From Polyangiaceae bacterium (GTDB lineage: Bacteria; Myxococcota_A; Polyangia; Polyangiales; Polyangiaceae), in NCBI GenBank assembly GCA_020633205.1, contig JACKEB010000031.1, positions 1 to 29,820 on the forward strand: a stretch of 29,820 nt of DNA. The letters are read 5' to 3'. This document shows positions 1-8,321 of the stretch, piece after piece. The position numbers were made by a program, and so were the translations under genes. The notes under the pieces were generated by a model. The model was not told the origin of the DNA. It was given only the letters and a program-made list of their open reading frames with translations, and did no database searches. Position 1 is the stretch's first letter, and each line of letters opens with the position of its first letter.

Positions 1-1014
1 CAGCTCAGGCTCGAATGGTTCCGCCTCCAGGGGTGGGCACCTGCCGAGTTCGGCGCATCGAATGGCCGAGAGCAGCTCAAGGACTGAACCTGCGCCGAGA
101 GTGTGCCCGACACGGGATTTGAACGCTTGCACTGCTTCCGCTCGCGGCCCGAAGCCGCCAATCACCACCGCTTCCGCGCGGTCATTCGCGAGCGTGGACG
201 TCGCGTGGGCGCTCACAAGAAAGGTGTTCCCGGCGACCTGTGCATCACGCAGAGCGTCTGAAACGGCTCGTGTCAGCGCTTCCCCGCTGTCGGCTGGTGA
301 GGTCGGGTGACTCGCGTCAGCTGACGCTGCAAACCCGCTGAGCCACGGACCCGGGCCAGCGTCCCTCGACAGAGCGACCAACGCAGCCCCCTCCCCCAGC
401 GCCAACCCGTCTCGTCGCATCGAGAATGGCAACGGCCGCTCAGCAGTGGTTACCCCCAACGCCTCGAACCCCGCGGCAACAAACGGCGTCAGCGCGTCGT
501 AACCACCAGCGATCACCAGATCCGCCGAGCCATCGTGAAGCAGCTCGCGCCCCACGCCCAGCGCCATTGCGCTGCTCGCACAAGCCGCCAGGACGTGGAT
601 CATCGGCGCGGCGGGAAACTCGCGGCGTAGCGCAGCGAGCGGCCCCCAGTAGGGAGCAGCCCGGCACAGCTCCGGATCGCCCTCTCCCCTCACCAGCGCA
701 TCAAATGCCTGGGTCTGACTCCACATCCCGCCCGAAGAGGTGCCGATGACGAAGGCCAGGCGTCGCGATCGCCAACCGGCCGTCACCCGGTCGAGGTTGG
801 CGCTCAGCTGCCGCAGAGCGTTCAGGAGCAGCCACTCGGCTGGATCCGAGACGACGTCGCGTGTTGCGCTGCGGGCGACGCGAGGCCTGCGTAGCCCGAG
901 CGACGCGAGCTCGTCGTCGGCTCGAATCCCGGGAAGCGCAAACGGATCTACTGCTTTTCGGCCTTCCCCCAGGGCCGAGATGGCGCCGCTCGCGACGATC
1001 CGCGCGGCCTTCAA
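1..1014 (-). CDS. beta-ketoacyl-ACP synthase (ketosynthase), C-terminus cut by window edge
   Basis: The minus frame stays open from 1014 to the left edge (338 codons), so the last part of the protein is missing. The translation is a thiolase-fold ketosynthase that would condense an acyl chain with a malonyl-ACP extender. The catalytic triad is visible: Cys145 in AACASSA, His270 in SAHATST and His304 in VGHTLGA. Asn-Ala-His-Gly-Thr is the common form of the second motif, so SAHATST is slightly divergent. The likely start is a TTG at 1014 that overlaps the TGA of the upstream gene (TTGA). No ATG or GTG lies close by in frame, and the GGAGG before it is unusually near, so the start is uncertain. 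The gene follows the fused ketosynthase and the ACP, pointing to one biosynthetic operon that continues off the window. Confidence 0.85.
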   Translation of the reverse strand, partial: MKAARIVASGAISALGEGRKAVDPFALPGIRADDELASLGLRRPRVARSATRDVVSDPAEWLLLNALRQLSANLDRVTAGWRSRRLAFVIGTSSGGMWSQTQAFDALVRGEGDPELCRAAPYWGPLAALRREFPAAPMIHVLAACASSAMALGVGRELLHDGSADLVIAGGYDALTPFVAAGFEALGVTTAERPLPFSMRRDGLALGEGAALVALSRDAGPGPWLSGFAASADASHPTSPADSGEALTRAVSDALRDAQVAGNTFLVSAHATSTLANDRAEAVVIGGFGPRAEAVQAFKSRVGHTLGAGSVLELLSAIRCAELGRCPPLEAEPFEPEL

Positions 1015-3083
1015 CCTCCGGAGACCTTTCCGAACAGCGTGAACAAGCAGCGCCCTTCGACGACGTCGACGACCAACCCAGTCTCGATGCGCCCGGCTCG
1101 TATTTCCTCCAGGCAACACTCGATGGCCAAACCACCCAGCCCCTCCACGCTGCCGCCAGCAGTCGCTTTGTCCGCCACCACCCAGCCCTGCCAGTCAGCT
1201 TCCATGCTGCGGTCGGTTCCGCCCAGAAACGCGCTTGTGGCCCCGGGTGGCGTCACAGGCAGTGAACCCGCACTCTCCCCCCAATCCAAGACCGCAATGG
1301 TCGATCCGTCGAGAGGCGCGGCTTGAATCAGCTGGGCGCCAGCGCTCCAGGTGTGCGCAGGCGGGATCCCGAACAGGAGTTCACCTGCGCGCTGAGAGAT
1401 CGGATCAAGTGGCTCGGTTGCCACACAAACCGCGTGGGGAGCTTCCCACAAGCTGACGCAATCAAGCGCCGCATGCAGTGCGGCGTGCCCCGACGCGACT
1501 AGCCTGGAAACCGCCGCCGCTGGCCCGTGCAGCTCCGCATAGATGGATGCGTTCCCAGATGCAGCGCTCGGTAGCAACAGCGGGAACTCCAGCGGAGGCA
1601 CCCGAGACGCCCCCGACTTGCGTGCTCGCTCGAGGAACCGTTGAGCGCGAGACACGAGACCGAACGCCGTCCCGTGGAAAAGACCAACGCGACGCGCTTC
1701 ACCGATCTCCACGCCGACGAGACATCGCTCCACGCAGGCACTCACCAAGACTGACAGCGGATCGAAACGCCGAGAGCGCTCCGTGTCCAGGACTTGGGTG
1801 CGCTCGGGCGGGCGCCGTGGGTCGTCTTCAGCACCAGGAGCCAGCACCTGACTGCGTGTCACGTAGACGCGCCGGGGCTTCCTAGGCGCAGGCGGCGCGA
1901 CGCTCTCGCGCTCCACCAGGCAAAGCGTGGCGTCCATTCCGCCGAAACCGAATGAGTTGCTCAAGATGGCGCGTGCACGTGTTCTCTCGGAGAGTGTTCC
2001 GAGCAGGCTCGGGTGCCCCGTCGTCGCGAGCCGCGGATTGGGCGGGAGTTCGCCGCGTTCGAGGGCGAGCACGCTAAAAACCGCTTCAAGTGCCCCCGCG
2101 GCTCCCAGGGTGTGCCCGATCTGAGCCTTGTTGGACGACACGCGTGGAGTCGCGAAGCGCTCTCCGAACACCGCTTCGAGCGCCTCGAGCTCGGCATGAT
2201 CATTCCGCACGGTACCGGTACCGTGCGCGTTCACGTAGCTGATCTGGTCAGGCGTTTGTTGTGCCTGCTCCAGGGCATCCTGGACCAGCTTTCGCGGCGT
2301 GGCCCCGCCGGCCTCGGGTTGTGTGATGTGAAACGCCTCCGCTCCGCACGCCCACCCATCGAGCCAGCCAAGGACGCGTGCGCCTCGCGCTGCTGCTACC
2401 CCTGCGCGCTCCAGCACGAGGCACCCGGCGCCCTCGCCAAGGGAGAGCCCTGCGCGATCACTGTCAAATGGCCGCCCACCCTCCGGGTCCAGCAACCCCA
2501 GGGCGCCGAAGCCGAGCACGGTCGTCGCGCAAAGCGCGTCTGCGCCGCCACAGTAAACCCGGTCGCACGCCCCAGCGCGAATCCAGGCGGCGCCCATCGC
2601 GATCGCCAGCGCGCCGCTAGAGCACGCCGAACAGACCGTGCGTGAGCGGTCGATCTTCCCCACGATGTCCGACGAGCGTGAAGTCAGACCTGAGATAGGA
2701 AACGCGAAGAGCGGCGCGAGCTCCTCGGCGCTGGGCTCGGCTCCCAGATTCGCGAGGCACGCCTCGGTTTCTCTGAGTCCCCCGGTGGTGGTTCCCCAGA
2801 TCAGCCCGACGGTCCCTGAAACTTGACCGCTCTGTGCATGCGCCTCAGCGAGCGCCAAGAGGCCCAGCGCCTCGGTGCGGCTAGCTCGCTCCTTCCAGCT
2901 CCCGTCAACGCGAGCCAGAGGAAGCTCCTGGAGTTCGCAGACTCCAACGCCCAGTCCCGCTGCGGCTGAGGGTTCCTTCCGCACGGCAATATCACCGCGG
3001 ACCAGGCGCAAAAAGGTTGCTTCCGACCCTACGCCGAGCGCACAGATGGCCCCAACGCCAGTGACGGCAACCCGATCGATCAT
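1011..3083 (-). CDS. Fused protein: active ketosynthase plus degenerate ketosynthase-like half
   Basis: Residues 1-395 form a complete FabF-type ketosynthase with Cys154 (SACSSGA), His287 (NAHGTGT) and His324 (QIGHTLGA). After a proline/arginine-rich linker near 396-430, residues 440-690 look like a second ketosynthase fold that has decayed. The stretch SRLVASG aligns with the usual active-site motif but has Val529 where the Cys should be, and no second His motifs are seen. This resembles the ketosynthase/chain-length-factor pairing of type II polyketide and aryl-polyene systems, here on one chain of 690 residues against about 410 for a single KS. The ATG at 3083 overlaps the stop of the ACP gene (ATGA), and its own stop overlaps the next ketosynthase. 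The KS call is firm; the chain-length-factor reading is inferred. Confidence 0.88.
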   Translation of the reverse strand: MIDRVAVTGVGAICALGVGSEATFLRLVRGDIAVRKEPSAAAGLGVGVCELQELPLARVDGSWKERASRTEALGLLALAEAHAQSGQVSGTVGLIWGTTTGGLRETEACLANLGAEPSAEELAPLFAFPISGLTSRSSDIVGKIDRSRTVCSACSSGALAIAMGAAWIRAGACDRVYCGGADALCATTVLGFGALGLLDPEGGRPFDSDRAGLSLGEGAGCLVLERAGVAAARGARVLGWLDGWACGAEAFHITQPEAGGATPRKLVQDALEQAQQTPDQISYVNAHGTGTVRNDHAELEALEAVFGERFATPRVSSNKAQIGHTLGAAGALEAVFSVLALERGELPPNPRLATTGHPSLLGTLSERTRARAILSNSFGFGGMDATLCLVERESVAPPAPRKPRRVYVTRSQVLAPGAEDDPRRPPERTQVLDTERSRRFDPLSVLVSACVERCLVGVEIGEARRVGLFHGTAFGLVSRAQRFLERARKSGASRVPPLEFPLLLPSAASGNASIYAELHGPAAAVSRLVASGHAALHAALDCVSLWEAPHAVCVATEPLDPISQRAGELLFGIPPAHTWSAGAQLIQAAPLDGSTIAVLDWGESAGSLPVTPPGATSAFLGGTDRSMEADWQGWVVADKATAGGSVEGLGGLAIECCLEEIRAGRIETGLVVDVVEGRCLFTLFGKVSGG

Positions 3084-3340
3084 GGTCGCTGCTGCGTGAT
3101 GTGCTGGGCTATCGCATTGACGCTGGCGAAAATCGGCTTCGCGTCCTCACCCTCGGGAATGCTGACCTCGAACTCCTCTTCGAGGGCGATCGCCAGCTGC
3201 AATGCATCAAGGGAATCGAGGCCCAGACCCTCACCGAACAGCGCGCTCCCGTCGTCGATCTGGTCGGGGGTCAGATCACTCAGGTCGAGCTCCCGGATCA
3301 TGAGTTCCTTGATCTTCAACCGCAGCTCGGCGTCATTCAT
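3080..3340 (-). CDS. Acyl carrier protein
   Basis: An acidic 86-residue protein with the carrier-protein signature GLGLDSLDALQ. Ser43 in DSL is the predicted site for the 4'-phosphopantetheine arm. The length fits a discrete type II ACP. The ATG at 3340 has a GAGGT ribosome site six bases upstream. The stop overlaps the start of the fused ketosynthase, so the two are probably translationally coupled and the ACP is the likely partner of both ketosynthases downstream. Because a dedicated ACP sits with a KS/KS-like pair, a secondary lipid or polyene role is more likely than core fatty acid synthesis, but no ketoreductase or dehydratase is in view to confirm this. Confidence 0.93.
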   Translation of the reverse strand: MNDAELRLKIKELMIRELDLSDLTPDQIDDGSALFGEGLGLDSLDALQLAIALEEEFEVSIPEGEDAKPIFASVNAIAQHITQQRP

Positions 3341-3519
3341 GGGGCGACCTCAGCATAGCGCGTGGTGGCATAAAACGGTTGCGCAACCAGCGCCAGAGCC
3401 ACGTCCGACGAAACCGGGCCGTGGGCCAGGCGAGCGATGCCCGGGCCGAGAACAACCCGCCACGGGGATCACGACTTTCGTACAGCGCTAGTGCCAGCAG
3501 CCGGCAATCGCCGCCACCT
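3341..3519. other. Gap between MoxR ATPase and ACP genes
   Basis: About 180 bases separate the MoxR stop from the ACP start. A minus-strand open frame crosses it (3333-3575) but overlaps the MoxR 3' end and matches nothing I recognise. It may hold the promoter of the ACP-ketosynthase operon; I see a TATGCT sequence upstream of the ACP but no convincing -35 partner. I see no clear terminator. Confidence 0.4.
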
Positions 3520-4533
3520 TCAGACACCAAGTTTGCGCCGCACCGCGGAAACGACGTCACTGTCCTTGACCCCATCCGCTTCCGCGCGGTAACTCAGAAC
3601 CACACGATGGCGCAACGCCGGCAGAATCAACGCCATCACGTCTTCGATGTCAGCAGCTGCCTCGCCTCTGCTCGCCGCCCGGGCTTTGGCCGCCAGAACC
3701 AGCGCCTGACTACCGCGAGGCCCGGCGCCGAATCTCACATACTGCTTCACTTCGTTGGGTGCTTCGTCTGAGCTGGGGCGTGTGGCGCGAGCCGCGCGCA
3801 CTGCCACTGATACAGCTTCGTCGGTGATCGGGATCCGAGGAATGAGGCGTCCGATATTTCGGACGTCTTCGGTGGTGACCACCGGGCGCACGTCGGGCTC
3901 GACTCCGCTAGTCGTGCGCCGGGCGATGTCCTCTTCCTCCGTCGCCGACGGGTAACCAACGTGAATTTCCAGCAGGAAACGGTCCAACTGCGCCTCGGGC
4001 AGCGGATACGTCCCCTCTTGCTCAATCGGGTTCTGCGTCGCGAAGACCTGGAAGGGGTCCGGCAGGCGGTGGGTACGCCCGCCGACCGTGACGCAGCGTT
4101 CCTGCATTGCTTGTAGGAGGGCTGCCTGGGTCTTTGGCGGCGTACGGTTGATTTCGTCCGCGAGCACCAAGTTGTGGAAGATCGGGCCAGGCATGAAGGA
4201 GAGCTCGCGGCGCACCACCGCTCCTGCCTCGACCTCGTTGAGCACATCGGTTCCCGTGATGTCCGCAGGGAGCAGATCCGGAGTGAACTGGACGCGGCCG
4301 AAGCTGAGATCCAGCGCGCGCGCGACCGACGAGACGAGGAGCGTCTTCGCCAAGCCAGGGACGCCCACCAGGAGCGCATGTCCTCGAGCCAGCAAGGTGA
4401 CCAGCAAGGCGTCCACTACGTCGCTCTGACCGACGACGGCGCGAGCGACCTGCTCCCGAAGGGCTCCGCAAGCGGTCGAGCAGCGGTCCAACAGGTCGAT
4501 ATCTTGGGTTTCTTCGATGGGTGCGACTGACAC
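3520..4533 (-). CDS. MoxR-family AAA+ ATPase
   Basis: A 337-residue AAA+ ATPase of the MoxR class. It shows Walker A GVPGLAKT (57-64), Walker B LVLADEINR (122-130), sensor-1 ATQNP (165-169) and a GPRGSQAL segment near 271-278 in the sensor-2 region. MoxR proteins act as chaperone-like ATPases that help mature or insert metal-cofactor and envelope complexes, usually with VWA-domain partners. The open frame extends upstream to 4938, but that extension is arginine/proline-rich shadow sequence. A GTG at 4533 preceded by CTGGAG gives the usual family length, so I chose it. No VWA or DUF58 gene follows; the next gene on the strand is the ACP. Its substrate is unknown. Confidence 0.9.
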   Translation of the reverse strand: MSVAPIEETQDIDLLDRCSTACGALREQVARAVVGQSDVVDALLVTLLARGHALLVGVPGLAKTLLVSSVARALDLSFGRVQFTPDLLPADITGTDVLNEVEAGAVVRRELSFMPGPIFHNLVLADEINRTPPKTQAALLQAMQERCVTVGGRTHRLPDPFQVFATQNPIEQEGTYPLPEAQLDRFLLEIHVGYPSATEEEDIARRTTSGVEPDVRPVVTTEDVRNIGRLIPRIPITDEAVSVAVRAARATRPSSDEAPNEVKQYVRFGAGPRGSQALVLAAKARAASRGEAAADIEDVMALILPALRHRVVLSYRAEADGVKDSDVVSAVRRKLGV

Positions 4534-4694
4534 TTGGGCTCCAGAAAGGCCGCGCGAGCTTAGCCCGAATCTCCAGATAGTGCAGGACCAACGCCCAGGA
4601 TCTAGCGGGCCAACCAAGGGCACCGAGCGTGCGTTGGTCAAAGGTTCTACCTGTGAGTTGCCTCGAGGGACTTCGACGTGTAAGCGAAGCGCGG

Positions 4695-4934
4695 ATGCGT
4701 TCCAACCCCATCCTCGCCACGCTCCGGCTCGATGCCTGGAGAGCCTCCGCGCTCGAGCCGGATGCCGGCCACAGCGGTTCCACCCGCAAGGTGGTGGAAG
4801 TGCGCCCGACCGGCCTGGCAAACGGCAAGTACGGCTGGCCAGCCTGGGGGATCGGAATCGTTGGTGGGCTCCTTCTCCTTGCGGGACTCCTGGTGTGGGG
4901 ATTGCGCGTGTACCAGTACAAGAAGCGCGGATAG
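4695..4934 (+). CDS. Small single-pass membrane protein, unknown function
   Basis: A 79-residue protein with one clear transmembrane helix near residues 48-70 (rich in Gly, Ile, Leu, Val) followed by a short basic tail, YQYKKRG, which suggests a cytoplasmic C-terminus. An open frame begins upstream at 4629, but the ATG at 4695 gives a more natural start. It lies 24 bases before the YbhN-type membrane protein on the same strand, so the two may form a transcription unit and could act together. I do not recognise a family. It is divergent from the MoxR gene, with a shared intergenic region of about 160 bases. Confidence 0.6.
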   Translation: MRSNPILATLRLDAWRASALEPDAGHSGSTRKVVEVRPTGLANGKYGWPAWGIGIVGGLLLLAGLLVWGLRVYQYKKRG

Positions 4935-4958
4935 CCACCCGAAACTCTCTTTCCCTCC

Positions 4959-5987
4959 ATGAATCGCTTTCTCAGGCGCGTTCTCTTCGCGCTGCTACTC
5001 GGTGTCCTGATCTACGGGGCGTTCGTCGTCTACTCGGGGATCAGCACCGTGCGTGCGAGCCTCGGCGGCTTTCACTGGTGGACCTTCGCTGCCGCGCTTG
5101 GCCTTGCCACGTTCAACTACGTGCTGCGCTTCGCGAAGTGGGAGTACTACCTCGCACGGCTCGAAGTACGCGGCGTGCCCAAGTTCGAGAGCTTCCTGGT
5201 GTTCCTGTCAGGGTTCGTTCTGACCGTAACCCCTGGCAAGGTCGGCGAGGTGTTCAAGAGCGCGGTGCTCGCGGAGACCCACGGCGTGCCCATGCCCCGA
5301 ACAGCACCCATCGTGATCGCCGAACGGCTCACCGATGTGATCGCGGTGATCCTGTTGATCGCCTTAGGCTCGGTTGGCTTTCAGGGGGGCCTCAAGTGGG
5401 CCGTTGCGGGCACGGTGCTCGTCTCGATTGGCTTGGTGCTGATCCTGTGGCCTGCCCCGATGAATTGGCTGGTGCGGAAGGCTGAGTCCAGCAGCGGACG
5501 GCTAAACCGTCTGGCGCCGAAGCTGCGAGAGTCCGTGAACTCCCTGCGGATCGTAGCCAGTCCGGGCGCGCTGCTGATCCCGACGTTGCTTTCCATCGTC
5601 GGCTGGGGTTGCGAGGGCCTGGCGCTGTGGCTGCTGCTGAAAGGCTTTGGCTTTCCGGTGCCGGTCTCGCTCGCTGTCTTTTTCTACGCGACCGCGACGC
5701 TCGCAGGCGCCGTCGTCCCCGTCCCGGGAGGACTTGGTGTTGCAGAGGCGCTAATCCGAGAGCAACTCGTTCAGCTGGCCCACGTGCCCCACGGGATGGC
5801 GACCAGCGCGATGCTGCTGGTCCGCCTGGCAACGTTGTGGTGGGCGGTGCTCGTGGGGTTCGGTGCACTGGGGCTCTTGCGACGGCGCTTCCCGGAGTTG
5901 TTGCGCGAGCACGCCGAGCCTCTGGAAGTCGACCACGCTTCACTGGGCAACGCAGATGCTCAGAGCCATTCGCAGCGCGCCCCGTAG
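4959..5987 (+). CDS. YbhN/LPG-synthase-TM-type integral membrane protein (UPF0104-like)
   Basis: A 342-residue polytopic membrane protein with about eight hydrophobic segments. It carries the conserved loop motifs of the lysylphosphatidylglycerol-synthase transmembrane family (PF03706): TPGKVGE at 91-97, AERLTD near 121-126 and PGGLGVAEA at 256-264. In MprF-type proteins this domain flips an aminoacyl lipid; stand-alone members such as YbhN are proposed envelope or lipid-transport proteins, and no synthase domain is present here. The tail after residue 310 is soluble and charged. It is followed after 24 bases by a lipoprotein gene on the same strand. The substrate cannot be inferred from the sequence. 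Confidence 0.85.
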   Translation: MNRFLRRVLFALLLGVLIYGAFVVYSGISTVRASLGGFHWWTFAAALGLATFNYVLRFAKWEYYLARLEVRGVPKFESFLVFLSGFVLTVTPGKVGEVFKSAVLAETHGVPMPRTAPIVIAERLTDVIAVILLIALGSVGFQGGLKWAVAGTVLVSIGLVLILWPAPMNWLVRKAESSSGRLNRLAPKLRESVNSLRIVASPGALLIPTLLSIVGWGCEGLALWLLLKGFGFPVPVSLAVFFYATATLAGAVVPVPGGLGVAEALIREQLVQLAHVPHGMATSAMLLVRLATLWWAVLVGFGALGLLRRRFPELLREHAEPLEVDHASLGNADAQSHSQRAP

Positions 5988-6011
5988 CCGGAGCTTTGAT
6001 ATAGGTAAGTC

Positions 6012-6944
6012 ATGTCTGCTCACCGCGGTCGCGGGACATCGACACGACTGATCTCCTGGCTAATCGGCGCGTGCCTGCTCTCGGCCTGTGGGGGTTCGGG
6101 TGCAACGCCCGACGTTTCGGGGCGATCTGGCGCTCCGGCGGACAATGAGAGCTTCACCAAAGCGAACAGCGTTTCCGCGGTGCAAGAAGCTTTGGACGGC
6201 TTGAGCGATGTCACTGACGTCAGCCTGGCAGGCAAGGGGCTTGGGCCTGAGCTCGGCGGGGCCCTCGCGAGCTTCGCGAAGGTGGGCAGCATCGTGAGCT
6301 TGGATCTGAGCGAAAATGAGCTCGGGCCCGATGGGCTGGAAGCGCTGGTTGCGGCAGATTTCGCGGAGCTGAAGCAACTCGATCTGGGTGGCAACGACAT
6401 CGGTGATGATGGGGTCGCGGCGCTGGCGCGGCTCAAGGCGCCCAACCTCGAAACGCTCAACCTGAGCGGCAATGACGTGAGTGAAGTTGGTGCTCAGAGC
6501 CTGGCACAGAGTCCGACACTGGCGCGGCTGAGTGTGCTGGACCTCACCATGAACCCAATCGGCGCGGAGGGCGCCAGCGCGCTGGCCGCCTCCGGGGCCA
6601 TGAGCCAGATGAAGCAGCTGTACCTCCTTGGCTGCGACATTGGTGAGGAGGGCGCGCAGGCGCTGGCGGCCTCCACAGGACTGAAGCAGCTCGAACAACT
6701 GGCCCTTGCGGGCAACGCAATCGGGGATGCAGGCGTCAAGGCCATCGCGGGGGCAAAGCAACTGAGCACGCTTCGGCAGCTCGACCTGAGCGCGAACGAC
6801 ATTGGAGATTCAGGAGCGAGCGCGCTCGCTAGCTCCACGAGCTTGAAGAGCCTCGAGAGCCTCGAGGTGCTGGTGAACCCTGAGATCAGCGACGCCGCCA
6901 GAAAGAAGCTTCAGAAGCGATTCGGTGCCAAGCTGAAGCTCTAG
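6012..6944 (+). CDS. Leucine-rich-repeat lipoprotein
   Basis: The 310-residue product begins with a lipoprotein signal; the lipobox LSAC puts the lipidated Cys at residue 26. From about residue 70 to the end there are successive repeats of roughly 25-28 residues with the pattern LxxLxLxxNxIGxxGAxALA, the ribonuclease-inhibitor (RI-like) class of leucine-rich repeat. Such solenoids usually bind protein partners. The repeats are regular to the last turn, where the final unit ends in a basic helix (RKKLQKRFGAK). The gene starts 24 bases after the YbhN-type gene and converges on the rluD-like gene. The ligand is unknown. Confidence 0.86.
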   Translation: MSAHRGRGTSTRLISWLIGACLLSACGGSGATPDVSGRSGAPADNESFTKANSVSAVQEALDGLSDVTDVSLAGKGLGPELGGALASFAKVGSIVSLDLSENELGPDGLEALVAADFAELKQLDLGGNDIGDDGVAALARLKAPNLETLNLSGNDVSEVGAQSLAQSPTLARLSVLDLTMNPIGAEGASALAASGAMSQMKQLYLLGCDIGEEGAQALAASTGLKQLEQLALAGNAIGDAGVKAIAGAKQLSTLRQLDLSANDIGDSGASALASSTSLKSLESLEVLVNPEISDAARKKLQKRFGAKLKL

Positions 6945-6967
6945 CCGATAAGGCTCTTCGAGCGCGC

Positions 6968-7951
6968 TCAGAATTCGCGCAAGGCGTCGAGCGCCGACGC
7001 GAAGTCGGCGGGAGCCGGAGAACGGAACAGCTTGTGCTCCCCTGTCGCCGGGTGAACGAAGCCAAGTTCAGTCGCATGCAGTGCCTGACGTCCCAAGCCC
7101 TCGGCGATCTTCGTCAGGCGAGGGTCCTGACTTCGCCGACCGTAGAGCGGGTCACCCAGGATCGGCGTCTTACACTGCTCTGACAGGTGCACGCGGATCT
7201 GATGGGTTCGCCCCGTTTCCAGACGGCAACTCACGAGCGCAGCTATCCCGAGTCTTTCGTTTATGTGGAACGAGGTGACGGCGCGCCGCCCCTTGGGAAG
7301 CAAGGACGTAAAGCGCTGACGATGCACCGGGTGACGGCCGTGAAACGTCTCGATCCGCCCCTCCTTCGGCTCGCCAAGCGTGAGGGCCAGGTACTCGCGA
7401 TCAATGCTGTGGGCCTCGAACTGCTCTTTCAAGGCCTCGCGCGTGGTGGCGTCACGCGCCACGACCAAGAGGCCGCTGGTGTCCTTGTCCAGGCGGTGAA
7501 CAATGCCCGGTCGTCGAAAGCCTTCGGGATCTCGCGGATCGACCGGCAATACCTCGAAGCCAGGACGCGCGAGCAAGCCGTTGACCAAAGTGCCGGAGTG
7601 ATGACCGGCGCCGGGGTGAACGACCAGACCTGCCGGCTTGTCGATCACGAGGAGCTGCTCGTCCTCATACACGACCTGAAACTCCACGGAAGCATCGGGC
7701 TCGGCGGCGCTCAGCTGAGGCGGCGCGGGTTCTACCTCGACGACGTCTCCTGTTCGCAAGACGCTGCTCGCACTGGAAGGCGCGCCGTTCAGCCAGACCC
7801 TTTCCTCACGGATCCAGCGCTGAAGCTCGGCGCGGGACACCTGGGGCAGCAGCTTGGCGAGCACACGATCAAGTCGCTCTGCCTTGGCCTTGCCGCTCTC
7901 GGCATAGCCGCGGACCGCCAGCTCATCAGTGATTTCGAAGCGCTGTCGCAC
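6968..7951 (-). CDS. rluD: RluA/RluD-family 23S rRNA pseudouridine synthase
   Basis: A 327-residue enzyme with an N-terminal S4 RNA-binding domain (about 26-85, beginning ERLDRVLAKLLP) and a catalytic RluA-type domain. The signature HRLDKDTSGLL (152-162) contains the catalytic Asp155. Other family blocks are YEDEQLLVIDKPAGLVVHPG and TGRTHQIRVHL. Family members isomerise uridines in 23S rRNA; S4 plus catalytic domain is the RluD/RluC layout, and RluD is the best guess. The start is a GTG at 7951 with no clear ribosome site, so the first residues are uncertain. It lies about 106 bases downstream of the DUF507 gene. Confidence 0.92.
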   Translation of the reverse strand: MRQRFEITDELAVRGYAESGKAKAERLDRVLAKLLPQVSRAELQRWIREERVWLNGAPSSASSVLRTGDVVEVEPAPPQLSAAEPDASVEFQVVYEDEQLLVIDKPAGLVVHPGAGHHSGTLVNGLLARPGFEVLPVDPRDPEGFRRPGIVHRLDKDTSGLLVVARDATTREALKEQFEAHSIDREYLALTLGEPKEGRIETFHGRHPVHRQRFTSLLPKGRRAVTSFHINERLGIAALVSCRLETGRTHQIRVHLSEQCKTPILGDPLYGRRSQDPRLTKIAEGLGRQALHATELGFVHPATGEHKLFRSPAPADFASALDALREF

Positions 7952-8057
7952 GCGGATCGCCTAGCAACGAAGTGTGCCACCGCCACCTAGTAAAGGCATA
8001 CCCGGCACTGCTTCGCGGCGCGGGACACCAGGGCTGCGGTGAGTACGCCTTGACGGC

Positions 8058-8321
8058 CTACCAGAGCCGACTTTTGATGTGGCCCTTGGATTTCACGAGG
8101 ATGTCCACCAGAGCGCGATCGTAAAAGTTGCGCTGGTAGAGGTCTGGCGAGACGCGGCTCTTGTACAGCGCACGCCCTTCTTCGATTTCCTCGCTCAGTT
8201 CATCGAACAGGTTGTCCGTCTCGATGCCTCGCACAATTTTCTCCTCATTATAGAGTGAGAGATCACTCGCGATGGCGCGGGCAAGGCGACGAGCGGCTTC
8301 TTCAGTTTCGATGAGCGGCAT
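8058..8321 (-). CDS. DUF507 family protein
   Basis: An 87-residue acidic, helical protein matching my recollection of DUF507 (PF04368), a family found in myxobacteria, other former Deltaproteobacteria and Aquificae. The conserved features are an N-terminal helix, the charged middle EEIEEGRALYKSRV and a C-terminal LVDILVKSKGHIKSRLW. The function of the family is unknown. The ATG at 8321 has a strong AGGAG site about nine bases upstream. The first 20 bases overlap the end of the membrane glycosyltransferase gene, so the two are probably cotranscribed. Confidence 0.8.
   Translation of the reverse strand: MPLIETEEAARRLARAIASDLSLYNEEKIVRGIETDNLFDELSEEIEEGRALYKSRVSPDLYQRNFYDRALVDILVKSKGHIKSRLW

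Noticed and set aside
3333..3575. Minus-strand 80-codon frame between MoxR and ACP
   Set aside because: It overlaps the MoxR 3' end and the ACP start and shows no recognisable domain.
7187..7990. Long plus-strand open frame opposite the rluD-like gene
   Set aside because: It is antisense to a gene with clear catalytic motifs and has no recognisable domain; a GC-rich shadow frame.
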